Source: JAEUMW01 sp039807745
GTDB taxonomy: Bacteria > Pseudomonadota > Gammaproteobacteria > Burkholderiales > JAEUMW01
NCBI GenBank assembly: GCA_039807745.1
Contig: JBDHRV010000049.1
Location: forward strand, 1-22,259
DNA length: 22,259 nucleotides
Direction of reading: 5' to 3'
Every line of letters starts with the position of its first letter. Position 1 is the first letter of the stretch. Positions 7,298 to 16,137 of this stretch are shown piece by piece. Both the position numbers and the translations under genes were made by a program. The notes beneath the pieces are model-generated. The model ran no database searches, was not told where the DNA came from, and saw only the letters and a program-made list of their open reading frames with translations.

Positions 7298-9265
7298 TCA
7301 AACGGATGACAATCCCCGGTATTGGGTCAGAACGGTGACCACCGCCTCGTCGATCGTGAGGTCGGTCGTGTCGAGCAGTTCCGCATCCGCGCATCTTTGC
7401 AGAGGAGCAACGCCGCGGCGGCCATCGCGCCGGTCGCGTTCCTCGATGTCCTGCAAAATTTCGCGCATCGTAGCACTCAATCCTTTTTCCATCAACTGCT
7501 TATGGCGGCGGCGGGCGCGCTCTTCGGCGCTCGCGGTGAGAAAGATCTTGAGGTCGGCATCGGGGAACACGACCGAGCCCATGTCGCGACCGTCGGCCAC
7601 CAGCCCCGGCGCGCGCCGGAACGCACGCTGGCGGGCGAGCAGCGCCGCCCGTACCCGGGGGAGCGCCGCGACCCGGGAGGCCAGGGTGCCGGTTTCTTCC
7701 GTGCGCAGGGCGTCGCCCACCGGCTCGCCGTCGAGCCGGATGCCCGATGCGGTGAACGCGACGTCCAGCGTTTCTGCCAAGCGCGCCACCGCAGCCTCGT
7801 CGTCCGGCGCCGCGCCGGTGCACGCGGTCTTGAGGGCGACCAAACGATAGAGCGCGCCGCTGTCGAGGTAGTGAAAACCGAGCGCCTGCGCCACCTTCTC
7901 CGCTACCGTCCCTTTGCCCGAAGCCGACGGCCCGTCGATGGCGATGACCGGGGCGGGACGAACGATCGTTGCGAAACGCTCGAAGTAGTCCGGAAACGTT
8001 TTCGCCACACACTTCGGATCGTTGATGCGGACCGGAACATCTCCGAGTGCGACGAGCGAGAAGCACATCGCCATGCGGTGGTCATCGTAGGTGTCGATCG
8101 CTGCGTGAGGCGTGAGGCGGGAGGCGGGAGGTGTAACGAGCAGAAAATCGAGCCCCTCTTCCACGGTTGCCCCGACCTTGCGCAGTTCCGTTGCCATCGC
8201 AGTGATGCGGTCGGTCTCCTTCACCCGCCAGCTCGCGATGTTGCGCAAGCGGCTCGGCCCATCGGCGAAGAGCGCCACCACGGCGAGGGTCATCGCCGCG
8301 TCGGGGATGTGGTTGAGATCGAGATCGAAGGCCCGCAGCGGGCCCGCGGCAGGACCGCTCGCCTCGATCCAGTTGTCGCCGCTTTCGATGCACGCGCCCA
8401 GGCTCGCGAGCGCCTCGGCGAAACGCACATCGCCCTGGATGCTCTCGCGCCCCACCCCCTCGACCCGCACCGGCCCACCGCCGATTGCTCCGGCTGCCAG
8501 AAAATACGACGCACCGGATGCGTCGCCCTCGACGAACACCGTTCCCGGGGTCGAGTAGCCGCTGCCAGCGGGGACAGTGAACGATCGCCAGCCATCGCGT
8601 TCGACGCGCACGCCGAAGCGCGCCATGGTCGCGAGCGTGAGGTCGACGTATGGCTTCGAGATGAGATCGCCTGCGACCTCCACCGTGGTTTCCGTACCGG
8701 CAAGCGGCAGCGCCATCAAGAGCGCGGTGAGGAACTGGCTCGACACATCGCCGCGCACGGTGACGCGCCCGCCGGCCCGGATCGAACCCGGACCGATCTC
8801 GAGCGGCGGGAATCCCGCACGGTCGAGATACGCGATGTCCGCGCCGAGATCGCGCAGGCCCGAGACCAGATCGCCGATCGGACGCTCGTGCATGCGCGGC
8901 ACGCCCGACAGGCGATAGTGTCCGCCGCCGCTGAGTGCGAGCACCGCGGTGAGCGGCCGGAATGCCGTGCCCGCATTGCCGAGAAAGAGGTCCGCGGTAC
9001 GCCCCGGAAACCGTCCGCCGCAGCCGTGCACCTGCACCGCGTCCGGCCCGATGCGGTCGACTTGCACACCGAGCGCGGCAAGCGCGTCGAGCATGCGGTC
9101 GGTATCGTCCGAGGCGAGCAGGTCGCGGATCCGGGTCGTGCCGCGGGCGAGTGCGGCCAGGAGCAGCGTGCGATTCGAGATGCTCTTCGACCCGGGCAGA
9201 TGCACCACGCCGCGCGCGCGGGTGAACGGCCCGAGATCGAGAAATTCGGGTGCGGCGGCCATCAT
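7298..9265 (-). CDS. aroA-cmk: Bifunctional 3-phosphoshikimate 1-carboxyvinyltransferase / cytidylate kinase (AroA-Cmk fusion)
   Basis: One uninterrupted 655-codon frame encodes two enzymes usually made by adjacent genes. Residues 1 to about 434 are EPSP synthase (shikimate-3-phosphate + PEP to EPSP): LPGSKSISNR (23-32), LFLGNAGTA (93-101, class I form), RVKETDR (347-353), DDHRMAM (394-400). Residues about 439-655 are CMP kinase (CMP/dCMP to CDP/dCDP): P-loop GPSASGKGT (445-453), DGRDMGSVVFPDA, and a lid region rich in Arg. The join is only about six residues (TIVRPA), and no ATG or GTG lies near it, so separate translation of Cmk is unlikely. The start overlaps the tyrA stop (ATGA); a second ATG follows immediately at 9262. 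A 4 x 7-bp repeat lies in the AroA part. Such fusions are known in some Burkholderiales. Confidence 0.96.
   Translation of the reverse strand: MMAAAPEFLDLGPFTRARGVVHLPGSKSISNRTLLLAALARGTTRIRDLLASDDTDRMLDALAALGVQVDRIGPDAVQVHGCGGRFPGRTADLFLGNAGTAFRPLTAVLALSGGGHYRLSGVPRMHERPIGDLVSGLRDLGADIAYLDRAGFPPLEIGPGSIRAGGRVTVRGDVSSQFLTALLMALPLAGTETTVEVAGDLISKPYVDLTLATMARFGVRVERDGWRSFTVPAGSGYSTPGTVFVEGDASGASYFLAAGAIGGGPVRVEGVGRESIQGDVRFAEALASLGACIESGDNWIEASGPAAGPLRAFDLDLNHIPDAAMTLAVVALFADGPSRLRNIASWRVKETDRITAMATELRKVGATVEEGLDFLLVTPPASRLTPHAAIDTYDDHRMAMCFSLVALGDVPVRINDPKCVAKTFPDYFERFATIVRPAPVIAIDGPSASGKGTVAEKVAQALGFHYLDSGALYRLVALKTACTGAAPDDEAAVARLAETLDVAFTASGIRLDGEPVGDALRTEETGTLASRVAALPRVRAALLARQRAFRRAPGLVADGRDMGSVVFPDADLKIFLTASAEERARRRHKQLMEKGLSATMREILQDIEERDRRDGRRGVAPLQRCADAELLDTTDLTIDEAVVTVLTQYRGLSSV
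8103..8130. repeat. Four tandem 7-bp repeats inside the aroA domain
   Basis: On the plus strand two units of GCGTGAG are followed by two of GCGGGAG, without gaps. In the AroA frame they encode about residues 379-388, a Pro/Arg/Ser/Thr stretch just before the catalytic DDHR segment. Gain or loss of one unit would shift the frame; three units would keep it. Confidence 0.85.
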
Positions 9266-10143
9266 GAGCTCGTGCCGCCGTTGCCGCGCATCCAGGCCTC
9301 GCGGGCGTCGCGGGCGCGGGTGAAGAGCCGCTCGAGCGCCGCGGCGTCCGCACGCTCCAGCATCGTCGTCAAGTCATCCAGCTCGCGCCGGTAAGTCGCG
9401 AGCACTTCGGCGAGCGCATCGCGATTCGCGACACAGATGTCGCGCCACATCTCGGGCGAGCTCGATGCGATGCGGGTGAAATCGCGAAAGCCCCCGGCCG
9501 CGAGCGCAAACAGCCGTTCCGCGTCGCGGTGCCGCGCGACGAGATCCACCAGCGCAAAGGCGAGCACGTGAGGAAGATGGCTCACCACGCCGAGCGTGCG
9601 GTCGTGGTCCGCCGCGCTCATCTCCGTCACCCGCGCGCCGCAGGCAAGCCACGCGCCGCGCACGCGCGCCACGGCTTGCTCCGTGTTCTCCGCGAGCGGC
9701 GTCAGGATCACGTTGCGGTCGCGGAAGAGGGTGGCTGCGGCCGCCCCGGCGCCGGTCTTCTCGCTGCCCGCGATGGGATGCGCCGGCACGAAGCGATCGA
9801 GCGCGGATGCAAGATGCGCGTACGCGTTCGCGACCACGTCGCGCTTGGTGCTGCCCGCATCGGTGACGACCGCATGCGGTGCGAGAGCCGGAGCGATGGC
9901 TGCCATGGCGGTGCCCATCTGGCCGACCGGCATCGCGAGCAGCACGAAGTCGGCGTCGCGCACACCGAGCGCCGGGTCGCTCGCGATCTCGTCGATGATC
10001 CCCAGGCGCAGTGCCTGGTCGAGGTTGGCACGACCGCGGCCGACGCCGACCACGCGCCCGACCCCGCCTGCCTCCTTGAGCGCAGCAGCGAAGGAGCCGC
10101 CGATCAGGCCGACCCCGACCACGGCGAGGCGTTCGATGCGCAT
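9262..10143 (-). CDS. tyrA: Prephenate (or arogenate) dehydrogenase
   Basis: Oxidatively decarboxylates prephenate to 4-hydroxyphenylpyruvate (or arogenate to tyrosine), the committed tyrosine step. It has 293 residues and no fused chorismate mutase, unlike the enteric form. The N-terminal Rossmann loop is GVGLIGGS at 10-17. DAGSTK (95-100), HPIAGSEKTG (122-131) and SHLPH (188-192) carry the serine and histidines that bind or act on substrate in this family, and GGFRDFTRIA provides the arginine for the ring carboxylate. It lies 11 bp after hisC and overlaps aroA-cmk by 4 bases. Cofactor (NAD or NADP) and substrate preference cannot be told from sequence alone. Confidence 0.95.
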   Translation of the reverse strand: MRIERLAVVGVGLIGGSFAAALKEAGGVGRVVGVGRGRANLDQALRLGIIDEIASDPALGVRDADFVLLAMPVGQMGTAMAAIAPALAPHAVVTDAGSTKRDVVANAYAHLASALDRFVPAHPIAGSEKTGAGAAAATLFRDRNVILTPLAENTEQAVARVRGAWLACGARVTEMSAADHDRTLGVVSHLPHVLAFALVDLVARHRDAERLFALAAGGFRDFTRIASSSPEMWRDICVANRDALAEVLATYRRELDDLTTMLERADAAALERLFTRARDAREAWMRGNGGTSS

Positions 10144-10154
10144 CGGTTCGCCGG

Positions 10155-11267
10155 TCAGCGCGCGAGCGCCTGCGCCAGTGCCGACAGGAAACGCACGTTC
10201 TCCTGCGGCAGCCCGATCGATACGCGCAGGAAGTCCGGCATGCCGTAGCTCGCGATCGGGCGCACGATCACGCCGAGCCGCAGCAGCCGATCGTAGACGC
10301 CGCGCGCATCGGCGACGCGAAAGCTCACGAAATTGCCGTAGGACGCAATGAACTCCAGTCCGAGCCCGGCGAGCCCCGCCGTGATCTGCGCCATGCCCTG
10401 CCGGTTGCGCTCGCGGCTTGCCGCGACGAACGCGTCGTCCTCGAGTGCGGCGCAGGCGGCCGCCTGGGCCACGCTGCTCACGTTGAACGGCTGGCGCACG
10501 CGGTTCATGAGATCGGCGACCGCGGGATGCGCGAGCGCGTACCCCACGCGCAGGCCGGCGAGTCCGTGCGCTTTCGAAAACGTGTGCGACACCACGAGAT
10601 TGGGAAACTCACGCAGCCATGCGACGCTGTCGGCGCGGAGCTCATCGGGCAGGTATTCGCCATAGGCCTCGTCCAGCACCACCAGCACGCGGCTCGGCAC
10701 CGACCGCAGGAAGGCGTGGACCTCGTGCGGCGGCACGAGCGTGCCCGTCGGGTTGTTCGGATTGGCGACGAACACCACCTTCACGTCCGCTGTGATGGCG
10801 CGTGCCATCGCCGGCAGATCGTGACCGAAATCGCGCGCCGGCACTTCGATGCCGGTGGCGCCGGTCGCCTGCGTGACCAGAGGATAGACGGCGAAGGCGT
10901 GCTGCGCGAAGACGGCTGCGGCGCCGGGCGCGAGGAAGGTGCGGGCGGTGAGTTCGAGCACGTCGTTCGAACCGTTGCCGAGCACGATGGCATTCTCCTC
11001 GACGCCGTGGTGCACCGCGACCGCGTGCTTGAGTTCGAAGCCGTTGCCGTCCGGATAGCGTGCGATGTCGTCGAGCGCCGCGCGCGCTGCTGCCAGCGCG
11101 CGCGGGCTCGCCCCGGCCGGGTTCTCGTTGGAGGCGAGCTTGACGGCGCCGCTGATGCCGAGCTCGCGCTCGAGCTCCGCGATCGGCTTGCCGGGCTGGT
11201 AGGGCGCGATGGCGCTGATGTAGGACGGCGCGAGGTCGCAGAGGTCGATGGCGGGGCGGGCGGTCAT
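10155..11267 (-). CDS. hisC: Histidinol-phosphate / aromatic aminotransferase (HisC family, supraoperon copy)
   Basis: Class I/II PLP aminotransferase of 370 residues. Seen: NENP (47-50), NPNNPTGT (169-176), DEAYGEY (199-205) and the PLP lysine K232 in HTFSKAHGLAGLR, all typical of HisC. Its place between pheA and tyrA matches the hisHb/hisC2 copy of the pseudomonad supraoperon. That copy is thought to transaminate aromatic keto acids as well as imidazole-acetol phosphate. A role in the last step of phenylalanine and tyrosine synthesis is therefore likely, but a main histidine role cannot be excluded without knowing whether a second hisC sits in the his operon. The ATG lies 13 bp after the pheA stop with no clear ribosome site. 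Confidence 0.94.
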   Translation of the reverse strand: MTARPAIDLCDLAPSYISAIAPYQPGKPIAELERELGISGAVKLASNENPAGASPRALAAARAALDDIARYPDGNGFELKHAVAVHHGVEENAIVLGNGSNDVLELTARTFLAPGAAAVFAQHAFAVYPLVTQATGATGIEVPARDFGHDLPAMARAITADVKVVFVANPNNPTGTLVPPHEVHAFLRSVPSRVLVVLDEAYGEYLPDELRADSVAWLREFPNLVVSHTFSKAHGLAGLRVGYALAHPAVADLMNRVRQPFNVSSVAQAAACAALEDDAFVAASRERNRQGMAQITAGLAGLGLEFIASYGNFVSFRVADARGVYDRLLRLGVIVRPIASYGMPDFLRVSIGLPQENVRFLSALAQALAR

Positions 11268-11280
11268 GATCGGATCGGAT

Positions 11281-12348
11281 CTAATACACGGCGACAGGGT
11301 AGGAGCCCAGTACCTTGAGGAACGCGGCGAGCGACTGCAATTCCTGGAGAGCGCCGGCGACGTGCGGCTCCTCCTGGTGGCCCTCGAGGTCGACGAAGAA
11401 CACGTACTCCCAGAGCCCCGTCCGCGAGGGCCGCGACTCGAGCCGGGTCATGCTGACGCCATGCCCCGCGAGCGGGGACAGGAGCGCGTGCACCGCCCCC
11501 GGCCGGTTCGCCGCCGACATCGCGAGCGAGGTCTTGTCGCGGCCCGAGCGCGCCACATCGTGCGTGCCGATGACGAGAAACCGGGTCGTGTTGTTCGGAT
11601 CGTCCTCGATGTTGGAGGCGAGCACGTCGAGCCCGTACAGCTCGGCCGCTGCGCGGCTCGCGATCGCGGCGGTGCCGGGCTCGGCGGCGGCGAGGCGCGC
11701 CGCTTCGGCGTTGCTCACCACCGGCACCCGGGCGACACCCGCATGGTTCTGTTCGAGCCAGTCGTGGCACTGGGCGAAACTCTGGGCGTGGGAATAGATG
11801 CGGACCGGTTCTGCCGCGCCGGCGCTCTTCGCGAGCAGATGGTGGTGCACGGGCAGCGCGATCTCGCCGCAGATGCGAAGCGGCGTGGCGAGCAGCAGAT
11901 CAAGGGTGCGCCCCACTGCACCCTCGGTGGAATTCTCGACCGGTACGACGCCATACCCTGCCGACCCCGCCTCCACCTTCCGGAAGACCTCGTCGATGGA
12001 ACCCGCCACCACCTTGCCGGTGCTGCCGCCGAAATGCTTGATCGCGGCCTCCTCCGAGAAGGTGCCGCGCGGTCCGAGAAAGGCGACGGCGAAGGATTCC
12101 TCCAGCGCGCGGCAGGCCGACATGAGCTCGGTGAAAAGACGCGCCACCGCGGCGGCGGGCAGCGGCCCGCGGTTGAGCGCCTGCAGCCGCCGCAGCACCT
12201 GCGCCTCGCGCTCGGGGCGGTAGATCGCGCCGTTCTGCTTGAGCGCGCCGATCTCGTGGGCGATCTGCGCGCGCGCGTTGGCGAGCCGCAGCACTTCCTC
12301 GTCGAGGGCGTCGATACGGTCGCGCAGTGCCTTGAGACGGTCGGTCAT
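11281..12348 (-). CDS. pheA: Chorismate mutase / prephenate dehydratase (P-protein)
   Basis: Bifunctional enzyme taking chorismate to prephenate and on to phenylpyruvate. It has 355 residues in three parts. An AroQ-type chorismate mutase (about 1-85) shows LRDRIDALDEEVL and the IYRPEREAQVL helix. A prephenate dehydratase domain (about 88-268) has GPRGTFSEEAA and the catalytic NNTTRF at 252-257. A C-terminal ACT domain (about 273-349) has the phenylalanine-sensing ESRP at 304-307, so feedback inhibition by phenylalanine is expected. It lies 16 bp downstream of serC and 13 bp upstream of hisC with no terminator at either junction. No leader peptide or attenuator of the E. coli pheA type is present, so control is probably at the enzyme level. 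Confidence 0.97.
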   Translation of the reverse strand: MTDRLKALRDRIDALDEEVLRLANARAQIAHEIGALKQNGAIYRPEREAQVLRRLQALNRGPLPAAAVARLFTELMSACRALEESFAVAFLGPRGTFSEEAAIKHFGGSTGKVVAGSIDEVFRKVEAGSAGYGVVPVENSTEGAVGRTLDLLLATPLRICGEIALPVHHHLLAKSAGAAEPVRIYSHAQSFAQCHDWLEQNHAGVARVPVVSNAEAARLAAAEPGTAAIASRAAAELYGLDVLASNIEDDPNNTTRFLVIGTHDVARSGRDKTSLAMSAANRPGAVHALLSPLAGHGVSMTRLESRPSRTGLWEYVFFVDLEGHQEEPHVAGALQELQSLAAFLKVLGSYPVAVY

Positions 12349-12364
12349 GGAAGCGCCGCTGGCT

Positions 12365-13450
12365 TCAGCCGTGTCGCGCCTCGAAGTCGCGCATGAAATC
12401 GGTGAGCGCCTGTACGCCCGCGAGCGGCATCGCGTTGTAGAGCGAGGCGCGCATGCCGCCCGCGATCCGGTGTCCCTTGAGCGCGATGAGTCCGCGCGCC
12501 TTCGCCTCGTCGAGGAACAGGCGATCGAGCGCTGAATCGTGCATGGTGAACGGAACGTTCATGCGCGAGCGATCCTCTTTCGCCACCGGGTTGCGATAGA
12601 AGTCCGTGGCATCGATGCAATCGTACAGCAGCTGCGCCTTGGCGATGTTCTCGCGCTCCACGGCCTGCAGGCCGCCGCGCCGCTTGAGCCACTGCAAGAC
12701 CAGGCCCGCGACGTAGAGCGCGAACGTGGCGGGCGTATTGAACATCGAACCGTGCTCGGCCTGCACCGCGTAGTCCAGCGTCGAGGGCGTCATCGGCAGC
12801 GCGCGCCCGACCAGGTCCGCACGCACGATGACGAGTGTCAGCCCGGCAGGCGCGATGTTCTTCTGTGCGCCGGCGTAGATCAACCCGAAGCGGGACACGT
12901 CGAGTGTGCGCGAGAGGATGTTCGAGGACATGTCGGCCACGAGCGGCACCTCGCCGGTCTCGGGCGTCCACTGGAACTCGACGCCGTGGATGGTCTCGTT
13001 CGGGCAGTAGTGGAGGTAGGCCGCGTTCGCGTTCGAGTGCCAGTCGCGCTGATGCGGCGCGAAGGTGAATCCCTCGGGCTCGGAGGTCGCGACCACGCTC
13101 ACCTCGCACAGCTTGCGCGCCTCGCGGATGGCGCGCGAAGACCACTCGCCGGTGTTCACGTAGTCGGCCCCGCCGCGGCCGCGCAGCAGGTTCATCGGCA
13201 CCGCGGCGAACTGGGTCGCGGCACCCCCCTGCAGGAACAGCACCTTGTAGTCCTCGGGAATGGCCAGCAGCTCGCGCAGGTCGCGCTCGGCCTGCTCGAA
13301 CACGCCCATGAACTCGGGGCCGCGATGGCTCATTTCCATGATCGAGGCGCCGCAGCCATGCCAGTCGAGCAGTTCCTCACGGACCTGCTGCAGTACCTCG
13401 GTCGGCAGCATCGCCGGCCCGGGCCCGAAATTGAACACGCGCTCGGTCAT
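12365..13450 (-). CDS. serC: Phosphoserine aminotransferase
   Basis: PLP enzyme making 3-phosphoserine from 3-phosphohydroxypyruvate and glutamate; it also works on the PdxB product in vitamin B6 synthesis. The product is 361 residues, the normal size. It starts with VFNFGPGPAMLP, has SHRGPEF near 41-47, LQGGAATQF (73-81), ADMSS (172-176) and the PLP lysine K197 in GAQKNIAPAG, and ends with the typical GGMRASLYNAMP and D-F-M-x-x-F tail. The ATG overlaps the gyrA stop by one base (TGATG), which suggests re-initiation after gyrA. It heads the amino-acid part of the supraoperon. Confidence 0.97.
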   Translation of the reverse strand: MTERVFNFGPGPAMLPTEVLQQVREELLDWHGCGASIMEMSHRGPEFMGVFEQAERDLRELLAIPEDYKVLFLQGGAATQFAAVPMNLLRGRGGADYVNTGEWSSRAIREARKLCEVSVVATSEPEGFTFAPHQRDWHSNANAAYLHYCPNETIHGVEFQWTPETGEVPLVADMSSNILSRTLDVSRFGLIYAGAQKNIAPAGLTLVIVRADLVGRALPMTPSTLDYAVQAEHGSMFNTPATFALYVAGLVLQWLKRRGGLQAVERENIAKAQLLYDCIDATDFYRNPVAKEDRSRMNVPFTMHDSALDRLFLDEAKARGLIALKGHRIAGGMRASLYNAMPLAGVQALTDFMRDFEARHG

Positions 13451-16044
13451 CAGTCGCTCCCGTTTCCGTCGTCGGAATCGGCCGGGGCCTCGAGGCCGGG
13501 CTCGACTTCGCCGTCGGTCTCGATCACCCGCTCCAGCCCTGCGAGCTTCTCGCCCGCATCCAGGTTGATCAGCGTCACGCCCTGCGTGGCGCGGCTCATC
13601 TCCCGAATCTCACCGACCCGCGTGCGGATCAGCACGCCGCCCGTGGTGATCAGCATCACCTCGTCTTCCGGGCGCACCAGCGAGGCGGCCACGACGGCGC
13701 CGTTGCGCTCCGTGGTCTGGATCGCGATCATGCCCTGCGTGCCGCGACCGTGGCGCGTGTACTCCGCGACCGGCGTGCGCTTGCCGTAGCCGTTCTCGGT
13801 CGCCGTCAGCACCGACTGGCTCTCGCCCTCGACCACCAGCAGCGAGATGACCTGCTGATCCGGCGCGAGGCGCATGCCGCGCACGCCGCGCGCGTTGCGT
13901 CCCATCGGCCGCACATCGGCCTCGGAGAAGCGCACCGCCTTGCCCGCATTCGAGAACAGCATGATGTCGTATGCGCCATCGGTGAGCGCCACCCCGATCA
14001 GGTAGTCGCCCTCGTCGAGGTCGACCGCGAAGATGCCGGCACTGCGCGGCCGCGAAAAATCGGAGAGCGGTGTCTTCTTCACGGTGCCGTTGGCCGTCGC
14101 CATGAAGACGAAGTGATCGTCGTCGAACACCTTGACCGGCAGGATGGCGTTGATCTTCTCCCCGTCCTGCAGCGGCACCAGATTGACGATCGGCTTGCCG
14201 CGGCTCAAGCGCGTGCCCTGCGGCACCGCATAGACCTTGATCCAGTACAGCCGCCCCAGGCTCGAGAAGCACAGGATGTAGTCGTGGGTATTGGCGATGA
14301 AGAGGTTGTCGATGAAATCGTCTTCCTTGGTCGCCGTGGCCTGCTTGCCGCGACCGCCACGCTTCTGCGCGCGATAGTCGGCGAGCGGCTGCGACTTGAT
14401 GTAGCCGCCGTGCGAGAGCGTCACCACTACGTCCGCCGGGGTGATCAGGTCTTCCAGCGACAACTCCTGGGCGTCGACCACGATTTCGCTGCGCCGTGCA
14501 TCGCCGTACTGCTCGCGGATGCGCCCGAGCTCCTCGACGATGATCTTCGTGATGCGCCCCGGATTGGCGAGCACGTCGAGCAGGTCCGCGATCTGGTCCA
14601 TCACTTCCCGGTACTCGCTGCGGATCTTGTCCTGCTCGAGCCCCGTCAGGCGCTGCAGCTGCATCTCCAGGATGCGCTGCGCCTGCGCTTCCGACAGGCG
14701 ATAGCCGTCCGGTCCCAGGCCGAAGTGGCGTGCGAGACCCTCCGGCCGCGACAGGTCCGGGGCGCTGCGGGCGAGCATCTCCTCCACCAGCGTCGAGCGC
14801 CAGACCCGACCCAGCAACTGCTGCTTCGCCTCGGCCGGGGACGGCGCCGCCTTGATCAGCGCGATCACCTCGTCCACGTTCGAAAGCGCCACCGCGAGAC
14901 CTTCGAGGATGTGGCCCCGCTCGCGCGCCTTGCGCAGCTCGAAGACGGTGCGCCTGGTGACCACCTCGCGCCGGTGCCGCAGGAACGCCTCCAGGACCTG
15001 CTTCAGGTTGAGCTGGCGCGGCTGGCCGTCGACCAGCGCCACCATGTTGATGCCGAAGCTGTCCTGCATCTGCGTTTCTTTGTACAGATTGTTCAGGATG
15101 ATCTCCGGCACTTCGCCGCGTTTGAGCTCGATCACCACGCGCATGCCCGACTTGTCGGATTCGTCGCGGATGTCCGAGATGCCCTCCAGGCGCTTGTCGC
15201 GCACCAGCTCGCCGATGCGTATCTGCAGGTTGGCCTTGTTCACCTGGTACGGCAGCTCGTCGATGATGATCGCCTGACGCGCCCCCTTCTCCAGGTCCTC
15301 GACGTGGGTGCGGGCGCGAATCACGACGCGCCCGCGGCCCGTGCGGTAGCCTTCGACGATGCCCTGGGTACCGTAGATGATGGCAGCCGTCGGAAAATCC
15401 GGCGCCGGGATGTACTGCATCAGCTCATCCACGGTGAGGTCGTGGTTTTCGAGCAAAGCCAGACAACCGGCCACGACTTCGCCGAGGTTGTGCGGCGGCA
15501 CGTTGGTCGCCATTCCCACGGCGATGCCGGTCGAGCCGTTCACGAGCAGGTTCGGGATGCGGCTCGGCAGGACCGTCGGCTCCTGCTCCTTGCCATCGTA
15601 GTTCGGCTGAAAATCGACCGTCTCCTGGCCGATGTCCGCCAGGAGCTCCCCGGCGATGCGCGCGAGCCGGCACTCCGTGTAGCGCATGGCCGCGGCGTTG
15701 TCGCCGTCGATCGAGCCGAAGTTGCCCTGGCCATCGATCAGGGGATAGCGCAGGGTGAAGCTCTGCGCCATGCGCACCAGCGTGTCGTAGATGGCGTTGT
15801 CGCCGTGCGGATGGAACTTGCCCATCACCTCGCCGACAATGCGCGCGCACTTCACATACGGCCGGTTCCAGACGTTGTTCGCCTCGTGCATCGCGAAGAG
15901 CACGCGGCGATGCACCGGCTTCAGACCATCCCTGACATCCGGCAGGGCACGCCCGACGATGACGCTCATGGCGTAGTCGAGGTAGGAGCGCCGCATCTCC
16001 TCCTCGAGGCTGATCGGAACGGTTTCCTTGGCGAACGTTTCCAT
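13450..16044 (-). CDS. gyrA: DNA gyrase subunit A
   Basis: Breakage-reunion subunit of the topoisomerase that introduces negative supercoils. It has 864 residues. The winged-helix/tower part carries the catalytic Arg121-Tyr122 (AAMRYTE). The quinolone region reads HPHGDNAIYD, so position 83 (E. coli numbering, same register) is Asn and 87 is Asp. The C-terminal beta-pinwheel begins near 510, with the GyrA box QKRGGRG at about 560-566, and the chain ends in a short acidic tail. The GyrA box marks it as gyrase rather than ParC. The frame is open 31 codons further upstream, but METFAKETVPISLEEEM matches known gyrase starts. There is no clear ribosome site. A candidate extended -10 promoter lies about 95 bp upstream. 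Confidence 0.98.
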   Translation of the reverse strand: METFAKETVPISLEEEMRRSYLDYAMSVIVGRALPDVRDGLKPVHRRVLFAMHEANNVWNRPYVKCARIVGEVMGKFHPHGDNAIYDTLVRMAQSFTLRYPLIDGQGNFGSIDGDNAAAMRYTECRLARIAGELLADIGQETVDFQPNYDGKEQEPTVLPSRIPNLLVNGSTGIAVGMATNVPPHNLGEVVAGCLALLENHDLTVDELMQYIPAPDFPTAAIIYGTQGIVEGYRTGRGRVVIRARTHVEDLEKGARQAIIIDELPYQVNKANLQIRIGELVRDKRLEGISDIRDESDKSGMRVVIELKRGEVPEIILNNLYKETQMQDSFGINMVALVDGQPRQLNLKQVLEAFLRHRREVVTRRTVFELRKARERGHILEGLAVALSNVDEVIALIKAAPSPAEAKQQLLGRVWRSTLVEEMLARSAPDLSRPEGLARHFGLGPDGYRLSEAQAQRILEMQLQRLTGLEQDKIRSEYREVMDQIADLLDVLANPGRITKIIVEELGRIREQYGDARRSEIVVDAQELSLEDLITPADVVVTLSHGGYIKSQPLADYRAQKRGGRGKQATATKEDDFIDNLFIANTHDYILCFSSLGRLYWIKVYAVPQGTRLSRGKPIVNLVPLQDGEKINAILPVKVFDDDHFVFMATANGTVKKTPLSDFSRPRSAGIFAVDLDEGDYLIGVALTDGAYDIMLFSNAGKAVRFSEADVRPMGRNARGVRGMRLAPDQQVISLLVVEGESQSVLTATENGYGKRTPVAEYTRHGRGTQGMIAIQTTERNGAVVAASLVRPEDEVMLITTGGVLIRTRVGEIREMSRATQGVTLINLDAGEKLAGLERVIETDGEVEPGLEAPADSDDGNGSD

Positions 16045-16137
16045 CCGGTAATCGGGTAAGTAATTGAGCTGCCAGCGTTTGCCGGATGGTGGCGGGATCC
16101 TGCAGAGGACTCCGGCGCCGGCTTGGCAAAAGCGCAA

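Noticed and set aside
7322..9394. Open frame of 690 codons antisense to aroA-cmk
   Set aside because: Same type of GC-skew shadow. No ribosome site, no recognisable domain, and it covers a gene with complete catalytic motifs.
13750..16059. Open frame of 769 codons on the plus strand, antisense to gyrA
   Set aside because: It is the mirror of a GC-rich gene with strong codon-position bias. The product is rich in His, Arg, Asp and Val with no family motif, while the opposite strand is unmistakable GyrA.
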